11,342 nucleotides of DNA from JBDSRX01 sp039929105 (lineage in GTDB: Bacteria > Patescibacteriota > Dojkabacteria > J137), in NCBI GenBank assembly GCA_039929105.1, contig JBDSRX010000032.1:1-11342 (forward strand). Reading direction: 5' to 3'. The notes beneath the pieces were generated by a model. That model did not search any database and had not been told where the DNA came from. It saw nothing but the letters and a program-made list of their open reading frames with translations. A program made the translations under genes and the position numbers. Below are positions 5,753-11,342 of the stretch, in pieces (within the stretch, counting starts at the first letter, position 1; each line of letters starts with the position of its first letter).

Positions 5753-7033
5753 TTAGTTCAAATAGTCCTTAAGAGCTTGAGCAATCTCATCACTCTTCAT
5801 TCTTCTTAAAGCTTTAGCTTCAATCTGTCTAATCCTTTCTCTAGTAACGTTAAACTCATGTCCAACTTCTTCCAAAGTTCTTGCAACGCCATCTCTTAAT
5901 CCAAATCTTAATTCTAATACCTTTCTCTCTCTGTCTGAAAGTGTAGAAAGGATATCGTTAATTTGTTTTTTTAAGTAAGACCAAGTAGCAAGTTCTTGAG
6001 GTGAGCTTGTAAATTCATCTGGGATAATATCACTCAAAGATGAACTATCACTCTCTCCTTCGTTCATTGGAGCCTCTAAGCTTTGTGGCTTTTGCGCAAT
6101 CTTAATAATTTCGTTTACTTTATCTACAGTTAAGTCCATTGCTTCTGCAATTTCCTTTGTAGATGGCTTTCTTCCAAGCTTAGATGCTAATTGAGATGAG
6201 ACCTTACTTAACTTATTAATAGTTTCAATCATATGTACTGGAACTCTTATTGTTCTTGCTTGGTCAGCAATTGCTCTAGTTATAGCTTGTCTAATCCACC
6301 AAGTTGCGTAAGTTGAGAATTTAAAACCTTTTCTGTACTCAAATTTATCTACAGCTCTCATAAGTCCCAAGTTACCTTCTTGGATCAAATCTAGAAGGTC
6401 TAAGCCTCTTTTTAGGTAGTTCTTAGCAATAGATACAACAAGTCTTAAGTTTGCTGTTGTTAATAAATTCTTAGCTTCAATTCCGTCTTTAATTTTCTTA
6501 GTTAAATACTTTTTATCTTTCTCTTCTATTCTCTTTTTAGCTGCATCGATATATGGATGCTTTATAGTTTTCTTAGATAGAAGTTTTCCAGCTTTTTCGT
6601 ATATTGGATCTACTTTTTCTTTACCTAACTTTTCGATTAATTCTGAGAATTCTTTTTCACATTCCTCTATTCTCTTTGCAAAGAATACTTCTTCTTCTGC
6701 AGAAAGTAATGGGATTTTTCCAATTTCGTGTAAATAAGCTCTAATTGGGTCAGTACTTACGTGAGATTTTATCTGTTTAAGAATCTTAATTTTCTCGTCG
6801 AATGTCATTCTGGTGCTTGCAGTTGAATCAAATGCAAAATTAGCTGTATCGGCAGGTTCAATTATTTCCACCTCAGCTTCTTGTAAAGTTGATACAATGT
6901 ATTCTAGTAGTTGTAAATTATCCTCTATATCTGGGAAAACCTCTAAAATATCGTCCTGGGATAAGTATCCTTGTTTTTTACCAAGTATTAACAAGCCTTT
7001 TACTTTCTCTTTAGACTCGGATGATATTGACAT
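5753..7033 (-). CDS. rpoD: Primary (housekeeping) RNA polymerase sigma factor, sigma-70 family
   Basis: A 426-residue group 1 sigma factor, shorter than the E. coli protein because the non-conserved insert is small. A short region 1.1-like domain spans ~1-60. Region 1.2 is at ~95-122 (DPIRAYLHEIGKIPLL). Region 2 runs ~188-270: LRLVVSIAKNYLKRGLDLLD (196-215), DLIQEGNLGLMRAVDKF, then FSTYATWWIRQAI (239-251), the -10 recognition and melting helix. Region 3 follows (~270-345). Region 4 (~360-426) ends in the helix-turn-helix VTRERIRQIEAKALRR (396-411) that reads the -35 element. All primary-sigma signatures are intact, consistent with the near-consensus hexamers in this window. The gene is divergent from the sortase; its start codon lies inside that gene's promoter. 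No ribosome site is seen before the ATG. sigA is an equally valid name. Confidence 0.97.
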   Translation of the reverse strand: MSISSESKEKVKGLLILGKKQGYLSQDDILEVFPDIEDNLQLLEYIVSTLQEAEVEIIEPADTANFAFDSTASTRMTFDEKIKILKQIKSHVSTDPIRAYLHEIGKIPLLSAEEEVFFAKRIEECEKEFSELIEKLGKEKVDPIYEKAGKLLSKKTIKHPYIDAAKKRIEEKDKKYLTKKIKDGIEAKNLLTTANLRLVVSIAKNYLKRGLDLLDLIQEGNLGLMRAVDKFEYRKGFKFSTYATWWIRQAITRAIADQARTIRVPVHMIETINKLSKVSSQLASKLGRKPSTKEIAEAMDLTVDKVNEIIKIAQKPQSLEAPMNEGESDSSSLSDIIPDEFTSSPQELATWSYLKKQINDILSTLSDRERKVLELRFGLRDGVARTLEEVGHEFNVTRERIRQIEAKALRRMKSDEIAQALKDYLN

Positions 7034-7056
7034 CAGTTCAAGTTAACAAATATGAT
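7027..7056 (+). promoter_or_regulatory. Sigma-70 promoter of the sortase gene, overlapping the rpoD start codon
   Basis: Perfect -35 TTGACA (7027-7032), an 18-bp spacer, and -10 TATGAT (7051-7056, 5 of 6). Transcription would start near 7063, leaving a ~25-nt leader to the ATG at 7088. The -35 overlaps the rpoD start codon (7031-7033). On the other strand TATCAT (7052-7057) could be the -10 of rpoD, so the two promoters may share their melted region. Confidence 0.7.
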
Positions 7057-7087
7057 ATAGGGAGTGACTTTTTTCTAACGCATCTTT

Positions 7088-7960
7088 ATGAACTTATATA
7101 AGAACAAAAAAGAATCAAATAATACCTTAAGAAACGAACTTCAGTATATGGAGATTCAAAACTCCGACTTCTTTAATAAAAGAAATACTAAGTCTAACGT
7201 TTCAATATCGGGCATTATAGCATCTGGTTACAATAAGTTAAAAGACGTCGTCCGCTCCTCTACATTAGCAGGGATAATTATACCATCAATATTCGTTATT
7301 ACGGGGTTTTTGTTTATATATCAACAGTTTTTTCCAGAGATTAAGCAGCTTATTGAAAAAAATTCTAACTACTTAGACCAAGGGAATATTTCGCCAGTAA
7401 CAGACAAATATATTGATGTTGCAGGTTACATTTCTAATCCTTCTGGACTTTCTGAACTTACAAAAACTGCTCTTAAAGAAAATATTTTGCAAAAAGACGA
7501 TGCTAGCTTAGCTTATGCTGGAACTTTTTACTTATCTATCCCCTCTTTAGGAATGAACAAATTACCAGTTACTGCAAATGTAGATAGTACTACAGAGTCT
7601 GCGTACAATGCAGTTTTAACAAATACATTGGCACACTTTAGAAGCACTGGATTACCAATTTCTCCTGTTGAAAATAATATTGTTCTTTATGGACATAGTG
7701 CTAGTCCAAACTACAATCCCAAAGCAACAGATCCTTTTGTAGCATTCTCTTTCTTACCAGAAATTAAAGTTGGAGATGATATCTTTATAGATATTGATGG
7801 ACAAAGATTTCACTTTAAAACTTATAGAAACAAAATCGTAGAACCAAATGATACTTCTATAATTACTGGAATTAAAGGTAATAGAACGTTGACGTTGTTC
7901 ACATGTTTCCCATTAGGAAGTAATTCTCAGAGATTTGTATCGGTAGCGAGAGAGGTTTAG
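7088..7960 (+). CDS. Membrane-anchored sortase (transpeptidase)
   Basis: A 290-residue protein. A cytoplasmic, basic N-terminus (~1-57) is followed by one hydrophobic segment at ~58-80, then an extracellular linker and the sortase domain (~145-290). The catalytic triad is visible: H203 in VLYGHSA, C273 in TLFTC and R282 in SQRF, in the usual order and spacing. ISPVENNIVLYGHS (191-204) fits class D/E-like sortases. Sortases cut a C-terminal sorting signal of exported proteins and join them to another protein or the envelope. No substrate with an LPxTG-like signal or pilin gene lies in the window, so the target is unknown. The gene is transcribed divergently from rpoD, from a strong promoter, and convergently to ftsZ with a shared terminator. 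The N-terminal cytoplasmic stretch is longer than in most sortases; a later start such as M21 is possible. Confidence 0.92.
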   Translation: MNLYKNKKESNNTLRNELQYMEIQNSDFFNKRNTKSNVSISGIIASGYNKLKDVVRSSTLAGIIIPSIFVITGFLFIYQQFFPEIKQLIEKNSNYLDQGNISPVTDKYIDVAGYISNPSGLSELTKTALKENILQKDDASLAYAGTFYLSIPSLGMNKLPVTANVDSTTESAYNAVLTNTLAHFRSTGLPISPVENNIVLYGHSASPNYNPKATDPFVAFSFLPEIKVGDDIFIDIDGQRFHFKTYRNKIVEPNDTSIITGIKGNRTLTLFTCFPLGSNSQRFVSVAREV

Positions 7961-7961
7961 C

Positions 7962-8056
7962 AAGTACGAAATCCGAATTAAGAAATCCAAAAGAATCCCA
8001 CTATAAAGTGGGATTTATTTTTGAATTTTGAGATTCTTTCGTGCTTCGTGCTTTTC
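7962..8056. repeat. Dispersed repeat copy 2, palindromic
   Basis: This copy fills the gap between the convergent sortase and ftsZ genes. Its ends, AAGTACGAA (7963-7971) and TTCGTGCTT (8046-8054), are inverted repeats at 8 of 9 positions. It contains GAATTTTGAGATTCTTT (8023-8039), which recurs exactly at 9540-9556. A terminator hairpin lies at its centre. Confidence 0.65.
7994..8020. terminator. Bidirectional terminator between sortase and ftsZ
   Basis: AATCCCAC (7994-8001) pairs perfectly with GTGGGATT (8008-8015) around a six-base loop. TTTATTTTT follows on the plus strand and TTCTTTT on the minus strand, so it can end both convergent transcripts. It lies at the middle of the palindromic repeat. 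Confidence 0.75.
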
Positions 8057-8060
8057 TTAG

Positions 8061-9233
8061 TTAGTCATTCGAAAAGTCTTTTCTTCTTCTTAAAAAGCTT
8101 GGTAAAGATTCTAAATCATCATCTGTTTCTGTATTTACTGGTTGTCTTTGTAGATTCCCCATCATGTTTGGTTTAGCAACTTCAGGTTTTTTAACAAAGT
8201 TGTTCTCTTCTCCTCTATTATGTTGAACATTAGTCTCTCCTGGTCTTGTCATCATAGAAACGAATTCTCCAGTTTGGTAATCCATATCGAATCCTGTAGC
8301 TAATACAGTAACTTCGAATTTATCTTCGTAAGAAGGATCGATACTTGCTCCGAAAATGAATGTAGCCTCGGGGTTAATCTTATCTTTAATAATCTCTGCA
8401 GCTGCAGAAATTTCTAACATTCCTAAGTCTTTTCCACCGATTACATTGAATAGAACACCTTTTGCACCATCAATTGAAACTTCTAATAAAGGACTTTCAA
8501 TTGCTTGTTTTGCAGCTAATGCAGCTCTATTCTCTCCATTTGCTTGTCCAATTCCCATTAATGCAGTTCCTCCATCGGCCATGACTGATTTAACATCTGC
8601 AAAGTCTACATTAATTAATCCAGTTTGAGTAATAAGGTTTGAAATACTTTTAACAGCTTGTGCTAAAACGTCATCAGCCTTTTTCATTGCATCTAAGAAA
8701 GATACATTCTTATCTAAAGATTCCAATAATTTTTGATTAGGAACAACAATAAGTGTATCTACTTTATCTCTTAATTCTTCAATTCCCTTTAATGCAGAGT
8801 CCATCCTCTTCTTCATTTCGAAGTGAAATGGTTTTGTAACAACTCCAACTGTTAAAGCTCCTAAATTTTTAGCAATACCTGCAACAATTGGTGCAGCTCC
8901 AGTTCCTGTTCCTCCTCCCATACCTGCTGTAATGAATACCATATCAGATCCAGCCATATGTTCGTGAATTTGATCTACACTCTCTTCTGCTGCTTTTCTT
9001 CCAATCACTGGATTTCCTCCTGATCCTAAACCTCTAGTAATCTGTTCTCCAATTCTTAATTTAGTATCTGCTTTAGAATTAACTAATGCTTGTGCATCTG
9101 TATTAACCGCAATAAATTCAACATCTTGAATGTTGTATTCTGAGACCATGGTGTTTAGAGCGTTACCTCCTCCTCCTCCGACTCCGACGACTTTAATTTT
9201 TGCGCTTAGTGATGCTTGTGGTTTAACTAACAT
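8061..9233 (-). CDS. ftsZ: Cell division protein FtsZ (tubulin-like GTPase)
   Basis: A 390-residue FtsZ, the GTPase that polymerises into the division ring. Residues 13-24 hold the first GTP-binding loop (IKVVGVGGGGGN). The tubulin signature GGGTGTG is at 106-112. The T7 loop NVDFADV (208-214) carries D210 and D213, which complete GTP hydrolysis across the filament interface. The globular part ends near 325. A variable linker (~330-373) and the C-terminal peptide LPSFLRRRKDF (377-387) follow; that peptide is the docking site for FtsA and other partners. Everything needed for activity is present. The ATG at 9233 has no ribosome site; starting there keeps the normal short N-terminal tail. It follows ftsA in the standard order but is separated by 385 bp with a terminator, so it probably has its own promoter. 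Confidence 0.98.
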   Translation of the reverse strand: MLVKPQASLSAKIKVVGVGGGGGNALNTMVSEYNIQDVEFIAVNTDAQALVNSKADTKLRIGEQITRGLGSGGNPVIGRKAAEESVDQIHEHMAGSDMVFITAGMGGGTGTGAAPIVAGIAKNLGALTVGVVTKPFHFEMKKRMDSALKGIEELRDKVDTLIVVPNQKLLESLDKNVSFLDAMKKADDVLAQAVKSISNLITQTGLINVDFADVKSVMADGGTALMGIGQANGENRAALAAKQAIESPLLEVSIDGAKGVLFNVIGGKDLGMLEISAAAEIIKDKINPEATFIFGASIDPSYEDKFEVTVLATGFDMDYQTGEFVSMMTRPGETNVQHNRGEENNFVKKPEVAKPNMMGNLQRQPVNTETDDDLESLPSFLRRRKDFSND

Positions 9234-9480
9234 ATGTTCAAAAGTTTAAATGTAAGGATAGTGTATCTATAATACTAAATGAGATGTATCTAAAAAGCAA
9301 GTAAAATATGTAAACAGGGCAAGATAAAATGTATACAGAGTTTGATCTTCTGGACTGTGTCTGCTTTCTGGTAGCAGTAATTTACTTATATATCCGGAGT
9401 ATATTTATTATACGAATCTTATGACTTTACCACCTATTGTACCCTCTTGTTACATCAACTTGGAAAAGTTGCGTAAATTT
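9234..9480. other. Gene-free upstream region of ftsZ
   Basis: No convincing reading frame or known RNA gene is seen on either strand. The region holds a few small hairpins: CAACTT/AAGTTG (9456-9461 with 9466-9471) around a GGAA loop, and CTGCT/AGCAG near 9360-9376. It presumably carries the ftsZ promoter and leader, read on the minus strand. Confidence 0.4.
9269..9300 (-). promoter_or_regulatory. Candidate ftsZ promoter
   Basis: On the minus strand TTGCTT (9295-9300) is followed after 17 bp by TAGTAT (9272-9277), or after 20 bp by the better hexamer TATTAT (9269-9274). This gives a leader of about 30 nt to the ATG at 9233. Weak matches in A/T-rich DNA, but some promoter is needed because a terminator precedes this region. 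Confidence 0.3.
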
Positions 9481-9483
9481 AGA

Positions 9484-9557
9484 AGCACGAAATTCGAATA
9501 TCCAAGCCACAAGATGTGACATTTTGAGCTTCGTCATTAGAATTTTGAGATTCTTTT
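9484..9557. repeat. Dispersed repeat copy 3
   Basis: The segment starts AAGCACGAAATTCGAATATCC and ends with GAATTTTGAGATTCTTT (9540-9556), an exact 17-bp match to 8023-8039 in copy 2. The centre differs from copy 2. It lies just beyond the ftsA terminator. Confidence 0.6.
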
Positions 9558-9574
9558 AAAGTATTACTGAATAG

Positions 9575-9600
9575 AAAATCCCGCTTTTTGCGGGATTTTT
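9575..9600 (-). terminator. Terminator of ftsA
   Basis: AAAATCCCGC (9575-9584) pairs perfectly over 10 bp with GCGGGATTTT (9590-9599) around a five-base loop. On the minus strand the stem ends in TTTTC, 19 bp after the ftsA stop. The plus strand also has a T run, so it could work both ways. It separates ftsA from ftsZ transcription. Confidence 0.8.
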
Positions 9601-9618
9601 AAATCTTTTATTACTTAA

Positions 9619-10926
9619 TTATGGTGCCAATGTTCTAAATATTCCGGAAAGTCTTCCCAAAATTCCAGTTCCAGGTGAAGATGTTCTCTTCTTAGTACTT
9701 GTTCCACCTGTTGAATATCTTGAACTATCTCCTCTAGCTACTTCATCATTTAATGCATAAAGAATTAAACCTTGTCCTGCAGAGAATGCTGGAGTAGATA
9801 AACCTTCTACCAATCCCTCTAATCCTTTTGGACTTCCAATTCTAGCCGGTACTCCAAAAGCTTTCTTAGCCATTGCAGCAAGTCCAGGAATCTGCGAAGA
9901 TCCGCCTGTAATTACTATTCCTGCTGGAAGCTTAAATTCGTATCCTGCTTGTTCGATATTTTGGATTACTAATTCAAAAATTTCACTTACTCTCTCTTCT
10001 ACAATAACGTTAAATAGCTTTCTTGAGATTGTCTTAATACCTTCAATTCCTAATGATGTTACATCGATAATGTCTTTCTTTTTATCACTATCGTCTTCGT
10101 CCTCTTCATCTTTTCTTTTTGGCTTTGGCATACCTTCTGCATTTTTGAACAATGAATTAGCATTAACCTTTACCTTTTCTGCTTCGTCTAAAGACAATCT
10201 TAAACCTGCTGCTAAGTCTCTTGTAATATTACTTCCTCCAAATGAGATTGAAGTTGAATATGTTACTTCGTCTTCTACAAATGTATTAATAGAAACTGTT
10301 CCTCCTCCTATATCTAATAGAAGAACTCCTAATTCCTTTTCTGTTGGTGTTAATACTGAGTGTGATGCTGCCCAACCTGTGAAGACAATTCCATCTAATT
10401 TTAATCCAATGCTTTGAATACACTTCTCTAGATTGTGCTTTGCTGTTACTGGAACAGAAATAATATGAGAATCTACCTCTAATCTCGTTCCTGTCATTCC
10501 TAAAGGAACTTTAATTCCTGTTTGTTGGTCTACTATAAATTCTCTTGGGATTAAATGGATTATCTCTCTAGATTGGGGGATTGCTACTGTTTTTGCTTGT
10601 TCTAGTGCTCTAAATACATCGTCTTCTGTAATTTCGCTATCTGAAATAGCAACTACTCCTTTATTATTGTTTGAAAGAATTTGTTTACCATTGATTGTTA
10701 CATATGCAGAAGAAACTGTTAAACCAGCCATTCTCTCTGCTCCACTTAATGAAGATGCGATTGAATTAATTGCTTCGTCAATTCCTGTTATTTCTCCTTT
10801 CTTAATTCCGTGTGCTGGATAAGAGGCTTCTCCTATCACTTTCGCTCTTCCTTCCTCATCAACAAGAGCTATTATTGTACAGACTTTCGTCGATCCAATA
10901 TCTATTGCGGTAATTATATTTGCCAT
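9619..10926 (-). CDS. ftsA: Cell division protein FtsA (actin-like FtsZ anchor)
   Basis: A 435-residue actin-fold ATPase that ties FtsZ filaments to the membrane and recruits later divisome proteins. Phosphate loop 1 is AIDIGSTKV (7-15), phosphate loop 2 is LLLDIGGGTVSI (202-213), and the adenosine-binding loop is VITGGSSQIPG (338-348). The FtsA-specific 1C domain lies at ~85-165. The C-terminus GILGRLSGIFRTL (421-433) is the expected amphipathic membrane-targeting helix, after a Ser/Gly/Thr-rich linker (~400-420). An unusual feature is a highly charged insert, first basic then Asp/Glu-rich, then Lys-rich, at ~267-286. The ATG at 10926 starts the actin fold directly. No ribosome site; a good promoter lies ~50 bp upstream. 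It follows ftsQ by 140 bp and precedes ftsZ. Confidence 0.97.
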   Translation of the reverse strand: MANIITAIDIGSTKVCTIIALVDEEGRAKVIGEASYPAHGIKKGEITGIDEAINSIASSLSGAERMAGLTVSSAYVTINGKQILSNNNKGVVAISDSEITEDDVFRALEQAKTVAIPQSREIIHLIPREFIVDQQTGIKVPLGMTGTRLEVDSHIISVPVTAKHNLEKCIQSIGLKLDGIVFTGWAASHSVLTPTEKELGVLLLDIGGGTVSINTFVEDEVTYSTSISFGGSNITRDLAAGLRLSLDEAEKVKVNANSLFKNAEGMPKPKRKDEEDEDDSDKKKDIIDVTSLGIEGIKTISRKLFNVIVEERVSEIFELVIQNIEQAGYEFKLPAGIVITGGSSQIPGLAAMAKKAFGVPARIGSPKGLEGLVEGLSTPAFSAGQGLILYALNDEVARGDSSRYSTGGTSTKKRTSSPGTGILGRLSGIFRTLAP

Positions 10927-10973
10927 ATTAAAATTTCTTTAAGATTATTTATTAGTCCCAGTTATTGTAACAA

Positions 10974-11002
10974 ATTATATACTATAAAGCAGAAAACGTT
11001 AA
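10974..11002 (-). promoter_or_regulatory. Promoter of ftsA
   Basis: On the minus strand TTAACG (10997-11002, 4 of 6) is followed after exactly 17 bp by a perfect TATAAT (10974-10979). Transcription would begin near 10967, giving a ~41-nt leader. The -35 overlaps the palindrome AACGTT (10995-11000), one of five ACGT boxes in this gap. Confidence 0.6.
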
Positions 11003-11057
11003 GAAATTATGAATCCTACGTTTTAAGCTATACGTATTACGTAAGACATAAAACGTA
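10995..11057. promoter_or_regulatory. Cluster of ACGT boxes and inverted repeats upstream of ftsA
   Basis: ACGT occurs five times in 61 bp (10996, 11018, 11032, 11039 and 11053). TACGTTTTA (11017-11025) and TAAAACGTA (11049-11057) form a perfect 9-bp inverted repeat. A second one, TACGT/ACGTA (11031-11035 with 11039-11043), is nested inside. There is no T-run, so it is not a standard terminator for ftsQ. It may be an operator for a dimeric regulator. Confidence 0.4.
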
Positions 11058-11066
11058 TAACTGCAT

Positions 11067-11342
11067 CTAGATTCCTGAGTACTTTTCTGTTCTAAAGTCT
11101 ATAACGCTTAAATTATTATACTCTCCACTCGTAATTAGTACATTTAAATCTCTAATTTGATCTAGTAACACTCTTCTAGGAAAGAAATACAGCTGTTTAT
11201 TTGTGTCTGTAACAAAAATAAAAGTATCTCCGGTCCTATATTCAATACTATTTACAACTAAAGGTATTTTTAATATCAATTCTTGTACTTTTAGTACAAA
11301 TTCTATACTTTTTCCATCTATTTCGTCTTTTAAATTTACTCT
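11067..11342 (-). CDS. ftsQ: Cell division protein FtsQ, C-terminal end (partial)
   Basis: The frame is open from the window edge (11342) to TAG at 11067-11069, giving the last 91 residues of a protein that starts outside. A TTG at 11277-11279 could be mistaken for a start, but codons before it continue the same fold (DGKSIEFVLKVQEL). The pattern of short strands, then YFFPRRVLLDQIRDL and finally NLSVIDFRTEKYSGI, is like the C-terminus of FtsQ/DivIB, where the chain ends in an I-D-x-R strand. FtsQ is a bitopic protein that links early and late division proteins on the outer face of the membrane. Its position just before ftsA and ftsZ on the same strand is the standard dcw-cluster order and is the main support. 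The N-terminal membrane segment and POTRA domain are not in view. Confidence 0.75.
   Translation of the reverse strand, partial: RVNLKDEIDGKSIEFVLKVQELILKIPLVVNSIEYRTGDTFIFVTDTNKQLYFFPRRVLLDQIRDLNVLITSGEYNNLSVIDFRTEKYSGI

Noticed and set aside
6813..7046. Plus-strand open frame of 77 codons
   Set aside because: Antisense to the start of rpoD, low-complexity Ser/Lys composition, no start signals.
8356..8628. Plus-strand open frame of 90 codons
   Set aside because: Antisense to ftsZ, whose identity is certain; the translation looks like no protein family.
9337..9347. AGAGTTTGATC, identical to the conserved 5' region of 16S rRNA
   Set aside because: Only 11 bases match; the following sequence diverges at once and no rRNA structure follows, so it is probably chance.
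10070..10417. Plus-strand open frame of 115 codons rich in Ser and Phe
   Set aside because: It is antisense to ftsA; the Ser run is the shadow of the Asp/Glu-rich insert and it has no family-like sequence.
10810..11070. Plus-strand open frame of 86 codons across the ftsQ-ftsA gap
   Set aside because: It overlaps the start of ftsA and its promoter, and its Tyr/Cys-rich composition is unlike the neighbouring proteins.

Overview
The window looks like chromosome from a Candidate Phyla Radiation (Patescibacteria) bacterium. The clues are the low G+C, the short intergenic gaps, an ftsQ-ftsA-ftsZ cluster, a compact housekeeping sigma factor, a sortase beside it, and the near absence of Shine-Dalgarno sequences. 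Every complete gene uses the standard code. The twelve stops are nine TAA, three TAG and no TGA. I cannot name the lineage below phylum level.

Layout. 1-448 (+): tail of an unrecognised coiled-coil protein. 449-659: extended -10 promoter and a long leader without an evident gene. 660-2234 (+): rny (RNase Y), closed by a strong terminator whose U-tract runs into the start codon of an orphan gene (2269-2724, +). 2725-4814 (-): a tight three-gene operon with 1-bp gaps, in the order HEPN-nucleotidyltransferase fusion, ADP-ribosyltransferase-like protein, peptide-deformylase-like protein. It runs convergently into the orphan gene. 4815-5217: 403 bp without a gene, holding two palindromic repeats in tandem and a copy of a smaller dispersed repeat. 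5218-5703 (-): YecM/VOC-like protein. 5753-7033 (-): rpoD/sigA. 7088-7960 (+): membrane-anchored sortase. 8061-9233 (-): ftsZ. 9234-9618: a 385-bp spacer with a repeat copy and a terminator. 9619-10926 (-): ftsA. 10927-11066: ftsA promoter plus a cluster of ACGT boxes. 11067-11342 (-): 3' end of ftsQ.

How the genes relate. FtsQ, FtsA and FtsZ are the divisome core; here a terminator and long spacer split ftsA from ftsZ transcription. RpoD and the sortase are divergent, and the sortase promoter (perfect TTGACA) overlaps the rpoD start codon. RNase Y is the general mRNA-decay endonuclease.

The least ordinary part is the 2725-4814 operon. It joins a HEPN-nucleotidyltransferase fusion whose catalytic Asp motif looks broken, a protein with an H-Y-E-like ADP-ribosyltransferase pattern, and a deformylase homologue. 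It resembles a toxin-antitoxin or conflict module of a composition I do not recognise. That functional reading is inference.
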